From assembly GCF_020297365.1 (NCBI RefSeq), contig NZ_JAIXIG010000003.1, positions 100,205-164,204 on the forward strand: 64,000 bases of DNA, given 5' to 3'. The stretch comes from Curtobacterium oceanosedimentum (GTDB lineage: Bacteria; Actinomycetota; Actinomycetes; Actinomycetales; Microbacteriaceae). The first letter of the stretch is position 1, and each line of letters starts with the position of its first letter. Of the stretch, positions 47,837-56,091 are shown one piece after another. Below the pieces are notes generated by a model that saw only the letters and a list, made by a program, of their open reading frames with translations, ran no database searches and was not told the origin of the DNA. The position numbers were made by a program, and so were the translations under genes.

Positions 47837-48736
47837 TCAGGGTCGGGTCGGCAGGGTGGCCGGGTCGGTGCGCGCGGCGTGGTGCATCCCGTCCAGGAAC
47901 CACACCACCGTGACGACCGCGAGCACGCTCGCACTCGACGCCATCCGCCCCGCCACCAGGACCGCCGCGTGGTCGTGCACGCCGTCGCCGGTCACGCCGA
48001 GCACGAGCGCCGCGACCCCCACGACCAGCGTCACGCCGGTCGCCACGAGCAGGACGACGCTCACCACCCGTCGCGGGCCCCGTCGCCCGTCCCGATCCCC
48101 GCGCAGCCCTCGGTCCACCCGCGGGCCGGCGGCACGGACGGCACCGAGCCAGAAGACCGCGATCGCGCAGGCGCCGATGATGTCACTGACCCGGTGCCAG
48201 CCGTAGACGACGGTCTGGTTCGCCACGAACACCGCGTACGCGGCACCGAGGACCGTCACCAGCGGTCGGAACCGCCGCGGCGTGACCATGAGGACCGCGA
48301 ACAGCGCCGCGAGCGCGATCGTCGCGTGCCCGGAGGGGAACGAGTTCGGGGTCGTCGACTGGGCGATCTCCGGGCGCACGGCGATACCCTTGACGAGCGT
48401 CGAGGTGGCCGCCGACGCGAGCACCACGACGCCCGCGCCGAGGCCCACCGACAACCGTCGCCTGGCGAACGCCACGGCGACGATCACGACGACGAGCAAC
48501 AGGATCACCGGCACCGAGATGACGTTGAGCGCGGTGTCCGAACCGAACAGGTCGGACTCCCGGACCCCGCCGAGCGCGGCGTCCTCCGCTCGCTGCCCCA
48601 TCGGCGTCAGCACCGCGACCGCGTAGACGAGAGGCACGATCACGAACCCCACAGCCGCCAGTGCAGCCCACCGCAACCGCCGCGAGACCCACGGTCCACG
48701 TGGCTCGGGTGCAGTGCGCTCGGGTGTGAAGGTCAC
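47837..48736 (-). CDS. PAP2-family membrane phosphatase
   Basis: A 299-residue membrane protein with about six hydrophobic segments and the three PAP2 motifs: KGIAVRPEIAQS (KxxxxxxRP, slightly shortened), FPSGHATIALAAL with the catalytic His, and VVYGWHRVSDIIGA with the second His. It likely dephosphorylates lipid phosphates such as undecaprenyl diphosphate or phosphatidic acid. I start it at GTG 48734-48736 behind GAGGA; the longer upstream frame is low in complexity and runs across the divergent promoter region. Confidence 0.88.
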   Translation of the reverse strand: MTFTPERTAPEPRGPWVSRRLRWAALAAVGFVIVPLVYAVAVLTPMGQRAEDAALGGVRESDLFGSDTALNVISVPVILLLVVVIVAVAFARRRLSVGLGAGVVVLASAATSTLVKGIAVRPEIAQSTTPNSFPSGHATIALAALFAVLMVTPRRFRPLVTVLGAAYAVFVANQTVVYGWHRVSDIIGACAIAVFWLGAVRAAGPRVDRGLRGDRDGRRGPRRVVSVVLLVATGVTLVVGVAALVLGVTGDGVHDHAAVLVAGRMASSASVLAVVTVVWFLDGMHHAARTDPATLPTRP

Positions 48737-48977
48737 CGGGCTGGTCCTCCTCGGGGTGGTCGTCGTCGGGCTCGTCGCACGGTTGGCGGCGGCGCTGCGA
48801 TTCGGTCGGTCGGGGTCCGACACGATACCGTTGGAGCACTCGCCGGAGGCTGGGAACCGCACCCCGATCGCTCGAGCGCTCCGCGCCGGGACGACCGGTC
48901 TCGCGGGCGTCACCGCACCGGCGCACCACGCGGGACCGACGCACGTCGCGTCGGCAGTGTACGAGGAGGAGACCGAA

Positions 48978-49424
48978 GTGGCCATCAAGGAACCGGGCAT
49001 CACCGCGTCCCCGAACCGGGGCCTCGCGCTCACGGCCGGCAGCCTGTTGGCCCTCTGGGGCGCCATGGGGTTCTTCTTCGCCGCCGACGGCGACCCGGGC
49101 TTCTTCAGCCGTCAGGGTGGCATGCTCTGGAACGCGTTCGGGGTCAACCCGGCGCTCTGTCTGGTGTGGGTGCTGCTCTCGGTCGTGCTGCTCATCACCG
49201 GCCTCGGCAACACGCTCGGCTCGCGCAACGGCAACCTGCTCGTGGGCGCCCTGCTCGTCGTGTTCGCGGTCTACGGCTTCGTCTTCGTCGACACCTCGGC
49301 CAACGTCTTCGCGCTGAACACCACCGACAACGTGTTCCACGCGATCGTCGGTGTGCTGCTGCTGCTCACCGCGGTCGGTGCCGACAAGGAGAACCTCCGC
49401 GCGCTGCGTGCGGCGCGCGCCTGA
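48978..49424 (+). CDS. DUF4383 membrane protein
   Basis: A 148-residue protein with four hydrophobic segments. NGNLLVGALLVVFAVYGFVF and NVFALNTTDNVFHAIVGVLLLL match the DUF4383 pattern (WNxxDNxxHxxLG). Function is unknown; members are common in actinobacteria and often stress-induced. GTG 48978 is preceded by GAGGAGGAGA. The frame upstream of this start is not conserved-looking. Confidence 0.85.
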   Translation: MAIKEPGITASPNRGLALTAGSLLALWGAMGFFFAADGDPGFFSRQGGMLWNAFGVNPALCLVWVLLSVVLLITGLGNTLGSRNGNLLVGALLVVFAVYGFVFVDTSANVFALNTTDNVFHAIVGVLLLLTAVGADKENLRALRAARA

Positions 49425-49442
49425 CGCTCCGCTCGACTCCCC

Positions 49443-49475
49443 GACGCCCGTCTGCCCCTCCGGCAGGCGGGCGTC
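49443..49475 (+). terminator. Hairpin after the DUF4383 gene
   Basis: GACGCCCGTCTGCC pairs with GGCAGGCGGGCGTC, including one T-G wobble, around a 5-nt loop, 18 nt after the stop. Confidence 0.75.
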
Positions 49476-49498
49476 GTGCGTGTGCGCGACGCGGCGGT

Positions 49499-49563
49499 CC
49501 GGTGAGGTCGCACTCCGCCCCGGTTCGGGGCCGACGATGCCGGCCGGAGTGCGACCTCACCGG
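49499..49563. repeat. Nested 65-nt hairpin between convergent genes
   Basis: CCGGTGAGGTCGCACTCCG (49499-49517) pairs exactly with its complement at 49545-49563. The 27-nt interior holds its own small hairpin CCCCG-GTT-CGGGG. It lies 38 nt before the stop of the convergent helicase gene. A cruciform or a bidirectional terminator is possible. Confidence 0.65.
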
Positions 49564-49601
49564 CGACCAGCGCACCCGGACGGCGGCGGGGACCCCGGGC
49601 G

Positions 49602-50918
49602 TCAGTCGGCGTCGGGCTCGGTACCGGGTGCCGACGCCTCGAGCTCGGTCGCGACGATGCGCGGCGCCTCGGACATGAAGCGACGGACGTCCAGGTCGAC
49701 GATGATGTCCTGCGGGCGGAGCGGTCGGGTCAGGTACAGCCCCTCGAGCGAGGTCAACCGCGACAGCGCCACGTAGGTCTGCCCCGCACTGAACACCCGG
49801 TTGCCCAGGTCGACCACGGCCCGGTCGTACGTGCTGCCCTGCGACTTGTGGATCGTCACCGCCCAGGCGAGGCGGAGGGGGAACTGCTGGAACTCCCCGA
49901 CGGTGTCCTTCTTGAGTTCCTTCTTGTCGGCGTCGTACGAGTACTTGAACTTCTCCCACACCGACGGCTGCACCTCGAACGACTCCCCGTCGACGTCCAC
50001 CCACACGGTGTCGCGGATCGCCGTCACGACGCCGAGCGTCCCGTTCACCCACCGCTGGTCGGCGTCGTTGCGCAGGAACATCACGTGGGCGCCGGGCTTG
50101 AGCTCGAGGGCCTCGTCGGCGGGGAAGTTCCGTCCGCCGAAGTCACCGTTCACGTCGGCGCGGGCGGTCTTCACCTTGCCCGGCAACCGCTCGAGCGCCG
50201 CCTTGTTGATCCGCGCCACCGTGTCGTTGCGGGTCGCCAGGGTGATGGCGTCGTCCGGTGCCGGACGGGCGCCGGCGGCGTTCAACTGCCCGGCGATGTC
50301 CGCGGTGACCCGGCCGTGCCGGACCGCGGTGAGCATCGCGGCGAAGGCATCGTCGCGCTGCCGGTGCACGGTGGCGAGCTCGATGATGTTGAGCTCGGTC
50401 TCGAGCCAGACCTTCGCGTCGAAGAACCACATCGAGCGGTAGTGATCGGTGAAGTAGGCCCGTTCATCGGCGTCGCCCGGCACCGGCGGCAGCTGGTACG
50501 GATCGCCGAACATCACGACCTGCACGCCGCCGAACGCCTCGAACTGCCGCCCGCGAGCCTTGCGCAGCGAGCGGTCCATGCCGTCGAGCAGGTCGGCGTT
50601 CACCATGGAGACCTCGTCGATCACCAGGGTGTCGATCGTGTTGAGGAGCTTCCGGGTGTCGGGGCCCTGGCGGAGTTCGGCGTCGGCGATGAGGCCGATC
50701 GGCAACCGGAACAGCGAGTGGATCGTCTGTCCGCCGACGTTGAGCGCGGCGACGCCGGTCGGCGCGCAGATGACGACCTGCTTCTCGGTGTTCCACGACA
50801 GGTGGTTGAGCAGCGTCGACTTGCCGGTGCCGGCACGCCCGGTGATGAAGACGTGATCGCGGGTGTGCTCGATGTACTCGAAGACCGCGCGCTGCTCGTC
50901 GCTCAGCTCGATGCTCAT
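49602..50918 (-). CDS. PIF1/RecD2-like DNA helicase
   Basis: A 438-residue superfamily 1B helicase. Walker A GRAGTGKST is at about residues 27-35, Walker B LVIDEVSMVN at about 98, motif III FGDPYQLPPV, and the C-terminal SH3-like UvrD_C2 segment with AWAVTIHKSQGSTYDRAVVDLG followed by YVALSRLTSLEGLYL. It unwinds DNA in replication or repair. The ATG overlaps the stop of the CopD-CtaG paralogue (ATGA), so the two are co-transcribed although functionally unrelated. Confidence 0.93.
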   Translation of the reverse strand: MSIELSDEQRAVFEYIEHTRDHVFITGRAGTGKSTLLNHLSWNTEKQVVICAPTGVAALNVGGQTIHSLFRLPIGLIADAELRQGPDTRKLLNTIDTLVIDEVSMVNADLLDGMDRSLRKARGRQFEAFGGVQVVMFGDPYQLPPVPGDADERAYFTDHYRSMWFFDAKVWLETELNIIELATVHRQRDDAFAAMLTAVRHGRVTADIAGQLNAAGARPAPDDAITLATRNDTVARINKAALERLPGKVKTARADVNGDFGGRNFPADEALELKPGAHVMFLRNDADQRWVNGTLGVVTAIRDTVWVDVDGESFEVQPSVWEKFKYSYDADKKELKKDTVGEFQQFPLRLAWAVTIHKSQGSTYDRAVVDLGNRVFSAGQTYVALSRLTSLEGLYLTRPLRPQDIIVDLDVRRFMSEAPRIVATELEASAPGTEPDAD

Positions 50919-53035
50919 CGGGCGTCGGCCTCCGGGGCACGGTCCAGGTCGTCACTGGCGTCGTCGAAGTCGAGCTCCTCGCGGCTGCCGCGACCGTCAC
51001 GGCCGGACGACTCCGAGACCCCGGACGCACCGTCGACGTGCGGGGCGGGCGCGGGCCCCGCCTCCGACTCCGTCACGGCGAGGTCGGCCCGCTCGGACCG
51101 CGCCGCACCCACGGAGGCCTCGGCCCCTGCCGCACGCACCGGGTCGACCGCTCCGCCGTCGCGCCGGAGCCGCGCGGCCACCACCGCGCCGACGACCAGC
51201 AGGAGCAGCACGCCCGCGGCCACGAGCACGATCCCGGCACGCGCCTGGTCGACGAGGGGGTCCGGGCCCCAGGTCCGCCCCATCGCACCGAACCACGACG
51301 CCTGGACCAGCCCGAGGGGTCCGCGCAGGGCGACACCGAGCGACACGAGCCCAGCGGCGACCACGAGTGCCCCGACGACCCGGACGAGCGCCGCGGCCAC
51401 GGAGGGACGGCGCTGCCCGACCCCGACCGGGGTGAACAGCGTCGGCAGGGCCAGCAGCCCCACGACGAGGAAGACGACGTCGATGACGGTCCGACCGATG
51501 GGGTCGCTCACCGACCACCGCAGCGCCTCGGTGGCGAAGAACGCCCACCACACCGCGCCAGCGAGCACGAAGGCCGGGAACGGCTGCGCCAGGTACCGCA
51601 CCGCGGGGTGGTCGACGATGATCCCGGTCCACTCCCGCACGCCGGTGCTGTCGTCGGTCCGTGGGTGCACGGCGGCACGGACGAGCGCGACCGGTGCCGC
51701 AGCCCATGCCAGCGCCGGCACGACGAGGCCGATCACCACGTGGGCCCCGACGTTGGCCGAGAGCAGGAAGCGGTCGTACTGGTGCAGCGACCCGGAGGTG
51801 GCGACCACGAGCGCGAGGAGGGCGATCGCCGCGGCCACCGGACGTCGTGCCGGCCAGCGCACACCGGCCCGGCGCAGACGCAGCACCCCGGCGGCGTACG
51901 TCGTCGCGAGCAGGACGGCGACCATGAGCCAGAACAGGTCGATGTTCCACTGCGTCAGCCAGCCCCAGGCCCCCGGGGCCGACGGCAACGGGTCGTCGGT
52001 CAGCAGCTCGGCCGGGGTCGGGGTCGCCGTCCGGCTCGGTGCGACCCGGTCGACCGGGGTGGCCGTCCGCGCGAGCGCAGCGGCGACGCCCGACGCGACG
52101 CCCATCACCGCGAGTTCGACGACGACCAGCACCCAGAACGGTCCGCGGCGGTCCGGTGCGGCCGTCAGCGCGCGGATGACCCGACGGCGCTGCAGCGCGC
52201 CGAGGACGCCCATCGCGACGATGGCACCGATCTTGACCAGCACGAGCGTGCCGTACGGCGTCGCGAGGTTCGACAGCGCCCCGACGCGGATCTGCGCGGA
52301 GGCGATGCCCGAGACGGCGACGAGCACGAAGCAGCCGAGGGCGATGCTCGAGTACCGCGCGACCACGGCGGCGAGCCGGTCACCGGTCAGCACCCCCTGC
52401 AGGAGCACGAGGAGCACGAGCCCGCCGACCCACAGCGCTGCGCCCACCAGGTGCAGCCCCAGTGCGGTGACGGCGGCGTCGTGGCTGGCCGTCCCCGCGG
52501 CGTGCCCCTGCTGTGCGAGCGGGATGAGGCCGATCATCGACACACCGGCGGTCAGGGCGACCATGCCGCGCGACCGGACGGCGAAGCAGAGCACCGTGAC
52601 GGCCGCGGCGACGAGCACCGTGACCAGCCAGGCGAGCCCGAGGTCGGTGCCGGTGAGGAACACGCCCATCGACTGCCCGAACTGCTCGTCGAGGCTGACC
52701 CGCGAGCCGGCGACGCTGAGGAAGGTGCAGAAGGTGGCGACGGCCGAGGACACCGTCCAGATGCCGCTCGCACCTGCGGCGACGTCGATGGCGCGGTTCC
52801 ACTCGGGGCCGGAGCGGGAGAGCCCGACGGCGGCGAGGGCGAGAGCGCCGATCGCGGTGGCCGCGGACAGGTCGACGACGAGCCGCGCGATGGGGAGGCC
52901 GAACCGGACGGCGGGACCGGGGTCGGCGATCTGCGCGGGGTCGGCCCCACCTCCGACGACGAGCGCCGTGAGCAGCGCGACGAACCCGACGAGCAGGAGC
53001 ACGGCGGGACCGGCGGTGCGGGCGATCCGGTTCAC
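50915..53035 (-). CDS. CopD-CtaG fusion paralogue with degenerate CtaG half
   Basis: A 706-residue membrane protein with about 16 hydrophobic segments, similar in plan to the 34165-36210 product. The CopD half keeps QQGHAAGTASHDAAVTALGLHLVGAALWVGGL. In the CtaG half HxxxH has become NVGAH, the HEWH...H segment has lost all His, and DDQHTGG has become VDQARAG. Copper chaperoning by this half is therefore doubtful. The C-terminal 90 residues are acidic and low in complexity. The GTG start lies 6 nt after TAGGCT (leaderless). Confidence 0.85.
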   Translation of the reverse strand: MNRIARTAGPAVLLLVGFVALLTALVVGGGADPAQIADPGPAVRFGLPIARLVVDLSAATAIGALALAAVGLSRSGPEWNRAIDVAAGASGIWTVSSAVATFCTFLSVAGSRVSLDEQFGQSMGVFLTGTDLGLAWLVTVLVAAAVTVLCFAVRSRGMVALTAGVSMIGLIPLAQQGHAAGTASHDAAVTALGLHLVGAALWVGGLVLLVLLQGVLTGDRLAAVVARYSSIALGCFVLVAVSGIASAQIRVGALSNLATPYGTLVLVKIGAIVAMGVLGALQRRRVIRALTAAPDRRGPFWVLVVVELAVMGVASGVAAALARTATPVDRVAPSRTATPTPAELLTDDPLPSAPGAWGWLTQWNIDLFWLMVAVLLATTYAAGVLRLRRAGVRWPARRPVAAAIALLALVVATSGSLHQYDRFLLSANVGAHVVIGLVVPALAWAAAPVALVRAAVHPRTDDSTGVREWTGIIVDHPAVRYLAQPFPAFVLAGAVWWAFFATEALRWSVSDPIGRTVIDVVFLVVGLLALPTLFTPVGVGQRRPSVAAALVRVVGALVVAAGLVSLGVALRGPLGLVQASWFGAMGRTWGPDPLVDQARAGIVLVAAGVLLLLVVGAVVAARLRRDGGAVDPVRAAGAEASVGAARSERADLAVTESEAGPAPAPHVDGASGVSESSGRDGRGSREELDFDDASDDLDRAPEADAR

Positions 53036-53163
53036 CCGTCAAGCCTAGGTGGTGGCCACCCGGCCACCGAACCCGGCGGGCCGATCTGTGGAAGCCGGGA
53101 CGGGCCTCCCGGGAACGACGGAAGGGACGGCCGAAGCCGTCCCTCCCGGTGCGCGGAACAGTC

Positions 53164-53451
53164 TTACTTGACCGCAGCCTTGAGCTTCGAGCCGGCGCTG
53201 ACCTTGACCGAGTCGCTCGCGGCGATCTCGATGGCGTCACCCGTCTGCGGGTTGCGGCCGGTGCGGGCGGCGCGGTGCGTCTTCTCGAAGGCGATCCAAC
53301 CGGGGATCGTGACCTTCGTGCCGTCGGCGACGGACGTCGAGACGACGCTGAAGAGCGCGTCGACGACGCCGTTGACGGTGGCCTGGCTCTGGCCGGACTC
53401 AGCGGCGACGGCAGCGACGAGCTCGGTGCGGTTCAGTGACTTGTCAGCCAT
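53164..53451 (-). CDS. hup: HU-family DNA-binding protein
   Basis: A 95-residue nucleoid protein. It begins MADKSLNRTELVAAVAAESG, carries the beta-arm segment RTGRNPQTGDAIEIAASDSVKVSAGSKL (in parts) with the conserved RNPQTG, and ends KLKAAVK. It lacks the long Lys/Ala C-terminal tail of mycobacterial HupB. GAGGAGG precedes the ATG. The 290-nt gap before it (53452-53741) holds the rpsN terminator and presumably its own promoter. Confidence 0.96.
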   Translation of the reverse strand: MADKSLNRTELVAAVAAESGQSQATVNGVVDALFSVVSTSVADGTKVTIPGWIAFEKTHRAARTGRNPQTGDAIEIAASDSVKVSAGSKLKAAVK

Positions 53452-53695
53452 GGATGTCCTCCTCGGACTTCTTGCAGTATCGGTCGGACGCACGTGTCGT
53501 CCGGCGCCCGGAGCGGTTGCCCCGTGCCACGGTGCCAGTGGGCCGAGGGCCCGGCGGAACCGGAGTTGAACCTACCAGCCACCCAGGGTGAAAACAGCCG
53601 ACTCGCCCGGATTTCCGGGGTTGTCGGGGCTCCGAGGGGATACGGGAGGGGCAGATGTGACGAATGAACGGTCCGATGTACCCCGCACACAGCGA

Positions 53696-53725
53696 ACGCC
53701 CCGCCACCAGGAGGTGACGGGGCGT
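53696..53725 (-). terminator. Terminator of the rpmB-rpmG-rpsN operon
   Basis: ACGCCCCGCCACC and GGTGACGGGGCGT form a 12-pair stem with one mismatch around AGGA, starting 16 nt after the rpsN stop on the minus strand. Confidence 0.8.
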
Positions 53726-53741
53726 CGGGTGCTGCGGGTGC

Positions 53742-54047
53742 TTACCAGGAGCTCTTCGTGATGCCGGGGAGCTCGCCGCGGTGGGCCATGTCGCGGAAGC
53801 GGACACGGCTGATGCCGAACTCACCGAGGTGGCCACGGGGGCGGCCGTCGATGGCGTCGCGGTTGCGGTAGCGGATGGGCGATGCGTCGCGGGGCAGCTT
53901 CTGCAGGCCCACGCGGGCGGCCTCACGCGACTCGTCGGTGCCGTTCGGGTCCACGAGGGCCTTCTTCAGCTCGAGACGACGCTCGGCGTAGCGCGCGATG
54001 ATGACGGCACGCTGGTTGTTCTTCGCGATCTTGCTCTTCTTCGCCAT
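53742..54047 (-). CDS. rpsN: 30S ribosomal protein S14, zinc-free (C-) form
   Basis: A 101-residue S14 of the long, zinc-independent type: [62 protein letters not shown]. It contains no cysteine, so the CxxC zinc knuckle of the short form is absent. It binds 16S rRNA in the 30S head. It follows rpmG by 2 nt. Confidence 0.97.
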   Translation of the reverse strand: MAKKSKIAKNNQRAVIIARYAERRLELKKALVDPNGTDESREAARVGLQKLPRDASPIRYRNRDAIDGRPRGHLGEFGISRVRFRDMAHRGELPGITKSSW

Positions 54048-54049
54048 GC

Positions 54050-54220
54050 TTAGCGCTCCTCACGGAAGTCGACGTGCTTGCGGATCACCGGGTCGTACTT
54101 CTTGAGCACGAGTCGGTCGGGGTTGTTCCGACGGTTCTTCTTGGTCACGTACGTGAACCCGGTGCCCGCCGTCGAGCGGAGCTTGATGATCGGACGGATG
54201 TCCTGACCCTTTTTCGCCAT
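54050..54220 (-). CDS. rpmG: 50S ribosomal protein L33, zinc-free (C-) form
   Basis: A 56-residue L33: [53 protein letters not shown]. No cysteines are present, so it is the zinc-independent type. Its ATG shares one base with the rpmB stop (TGATG). It is too short to be picked up by a 60-codon cut-off. Confidence 0.97.
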   Translation of the reverse strand: MAKKGQDIRPIIKLRSTAGTGFTYVTKKNRRNNPDRLVLKKYDPVIRKHVDFREER

Positions 54221-54456
54221 CAGATCTTCTCCCCACGGGCGAGGAGATCCTTGACGACGGACTCGATGCCGCGTGCGTCGATCACCTTGATGCCCTTCGC
54301 GCTGAGCGTGAGCGTGACGTTACGACGAAGCGAGGGCACGTAGTACGTCTTCTTCTGCACGTTCGGGTCGAAGCGGCGCTTCGTCCGGCGGTGCGAGTGC
54401 GAGATGTTGTGACCGAAGCCGGGAACGGCGCCGGTCACCTGGCACACTGCTGCCAT
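54220..54456 (-). CDS. rpmB: 50S ribosomal protein L28
   Basis: A 78-residue L28: [40 protein letters not shown], then [20 protein letters not shown]. Only one cysteine, so no zinc ribbon. AGGAGG lies close upstream of the ATG. It is the first gene of rpmB-rpmG-rpsN, with a leader of about 220 nt after the promoter at 54684-54712. Confidence 0.97.
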   Translation of the reverse strand: MAAVCQVTGAVPGFGHNISHSHRRTKRRFDPNVQKKTYYVPSLRRNVTLTLSAKGIKVIDARGIESVVKDLLARGEKI

Positions 54457-54683
54457 GGTTTCCTCCTGAGTACCGTGCGACCGGACGGCCGCACCCAAGT
54501 TCACTTGCCTGGTCCGCACGCGCACGACCACCGGAGTGGAGCGTGCGAGGGGGTTGTACGGACCGCCCAGGCCCGCAGCCCCTGTCGAAGAGGACGTGGA
54601 CACCGCGCGACCGCGGCGTTCGCGACGGTCGGAGGGCTTGGAACAACTGGGCTCGCCGCGCGGACGCGGAGAACCAGGGGTCT

Positions 54684-54712
54684 ACGTTACGCGAGGACCG
54701 GGCGTGTCGCAA
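54684..54712 (-). promoter_or_regulatory. Promoter of the rpmB-rpmG-rpsN operon
   Basis: TTGCGA (54707-54712) and TAACGT (54684-54689), read on the minus strand, are 17 bp apart, a good -35/-10 pair. Transcription would start near 54677, leaving a leader of about 220 nt before rpmB. No Zur-type palindrome overlaps it. The gap 54457-54960 holds this promoter, a family A remnant near 54729, the hairpin at 54790-54846 and the tandem array at 54850-54950. Confidence 0.6.
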
Positions 54713-54789
54713 GCCGCGCCTCCAGGTCGGGAGGCCCGGTGCGGCCGGGCGCGACCGGTCGCGTGGCTGCGTGGTCCCGACCACCGCCC

Positions 54790-54846
54790 CGAGTGAGCAG
54801 GAGACGTCGGGTACCGCACACGCACCCGACGTCTCCTGCTCACTCG
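54790..54846. repeat. 57-nt hairpin with 23-bp perfect stem (family B)
   Basis: CGAGTGAGCAGGAGACGTCG starts a 23-nt arm (54790-54812) that pairs exactly with 54824-54846 around an 11-nt loop. It lies between the end of the znu-zur-hydrolase transcript and the rpmB promoter and is probably a bidirectional transcription block. A related copy lies at 62712-62763. Confidence 0.75.
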
Positions 54847-54849
54847 ACG

Positions 54850-54950
54850 GGGCGGGCGGCGCGGCGGGGCGCGGACGGCGCGGGCGGCGCGGCGGGGCGC
54901 GGACGGCGCGGGCGGCGCGGGCGGCGCGGGCGGCGCGGCGCGGCAGGCGC
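54850..54950. repeat. GC-only tandem repeat array
   Basis: Two copies of a 28-nt unit (GGCGGGGCGCGGACGGCGCG plus GGCGGCGC) are followed by four copies of the 9-nt unit GGGCGGCGC. The array ends 10 nt before the stop of the hydrolase gene. It looks like slippage-generated DNA. Confidence 0.8.
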
Positions 54951-54960
54951 CGCGGCCGCG

Positions 54961-55656
54961 CTACGGGCCCTGCGTCGGCCGCGGGGCCAGGGCCTGCACC
55001 ATGAGCTCGCCGAGCTGCTCGGGCGCCGTGAACATCGGCCAGTGCCCCGTCTCGAGTCCGACGATCGACAGGTCCTCGGTGGCGACGAGCTCCGCCGCCC
55101 AGGCCTGGTGGTCGGCCACCATCGCCAGCAGCTCGGCCGCGGGGATCTCGCACGTGATGATCGTCGCCGGGATGGTGTGCCGCGCGGCGTCGGTGTAGTG
55201 GAACCGGTCGGACGGCACCGAGGCCGGCTCGGGGATCGCCCGGCGTTCGACGTCCTGCCGCACCTCCGGCGTCATGCCGCGCACGGTCGCGGGTTCCCAG
55301 ACGTCCCACGACGGCAGCGGCACCGCCCCGTCGACCACGGGCAGCTCGTCGTTGACGCACCCGCCCTCGGGCCCGGGGAACGTGTCGACGTAGACCAGGT
55401 GGGCCACGAGCGAGGGCCGCTGGTCGGCGGCCATGTACGCGATCGGCCCGGCGCCGGAGTGCCCGGCCAGCACCACCGGCTCGTCGGGCGAGGCGACGTC
55501 GTCCAGGATCGCGACCAGTGCGTCGACCTGTTCGTCGAGGGTGTCGCCGTCGCGGGTGACGGCCTGCACCGAGTGGCCGGCTGCGCGGAGCAGCGGCGCG
55601 ACGTCGTCCCACGCGCTCGCGTCGAGCCAGAACCCGGGGACCAGGATGACGTGCAT
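54961..55656 (-). CDS. Alpha/beta-fold hydrolase
   Basis: A 231-residue hydrolase. The oxyanion region is VILVPGFWLDASAWDDV, the nucleophile elbow is LAGHSGAG with Ser, and the catalytic His is likely in GLETGHWPMFTAPEQLGELM. It resembles small esterases of the MhpC/salicylate esterase class. It starts 9 nt after the zur stop and may be the last gene of the znu operon, though a zinc link is not obvious from its sequence. Confidence 0.87.
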   Translation of the reverse strand: MHVILVPGFWLDASAWDDVAPLLRAAGHSVQAVTRDGDTLDEQVDALVAILDDVASPDEPVVLAGHSGAGPIAYMAADQRPSLVAHLVYVDTFPGPEGGCVNDELPVVDGAVPLPSWDVWEPATVRGMTPEVRQDVERRAIPEPASVPSDRFHYTDAARHTIPATIITCEIPAAELLAMVADHQAWAAELVATEDLSIVGLETGHWPMFTAPEQLGELMVQALAPRPTQGP

Positions 55657-55665
55657 GGTCGGAGG

Positions 55666-56091
55666 CTACTCGGCGGCCGTGCCCGACGTCCGTGCCGCCG
55701 TGCAGACCGCGCACTCGCCGAAGATGTCGACCACGTGGCTGGCGTTCGTGAAGCCGTTGGCGGCGGCGACGTCCTGCGCCCACTGCTCGACGGGGTCGGC
55801 CTCGATCTCGACGGTCCGACCGCAGTTCCGGCAGATCAGGTGGTGGTGGTGCGAGTCGGTCGTGCACGCGCGGTACAGCGACTCACCGTCCTGCTGCAGC
55901 GAGTCGGCGTCGCCCTCGGTCGCCAGGTCAGCGAGCGCGCGGTACACGGTGGCGAGCCCGATCGTGGAGCCCTCGTCGCGCAGGTGCTGGTGCAGCGCCT
56001 GCGCGCTGACGAACCCCTCGGTGGAGTCGAGCGCGCCGCGCACGGCCTCGCGCTGCCACGTGTTCCGCTTGTTCTTCTGCACGGCGTTCAT
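55666..56091 (-). CDS. zur: Zinc-uptake regulator (Fur family)
   Basis: A 141-residue Fur-family repressor. The HTH lies in STIGLATVYRALADLATEGD. Metal ligands are visible in DSHHHHLICRNCGRTVEIE (regulatory/structural site with CxxC) and GECAVC (second CxxC). Its position as the fourth gene behind znuA-znuC-znuB, with a Zur box before znuA, makes Zur far more likely than iron-sensing Fur. Its start overlaps the znuB stop (ATGA). Confidence 0.92.
   Translation of the reverse strand: MNAVQKNKRNTWQREAVRGALDSTEGFVSAQALHQHLRDEGSTIGLATVYRALADLATEGDADSLQQDGESLYRACTTDSHHHHLICRNCGRTVEIEADPVEQWAQDVAAANGFTNASHVVDIFGECAVCTAARTSGTAAE

Noticed and set aside
47837..49066. 409-residue form of the PAP2 protein
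   Set aside because: The extra N-terminal 110 residues lie across the divergent promoter and the DUF4383 start and have no membrane or PAP2 features; GTG 48736 with GAGGA upstream is better.
54457..54720. Zur box in front of rpmB
   Set aside because: I scanned for TGANAA-type palindromes on both strands and saw none; only the znuA promoter has one.
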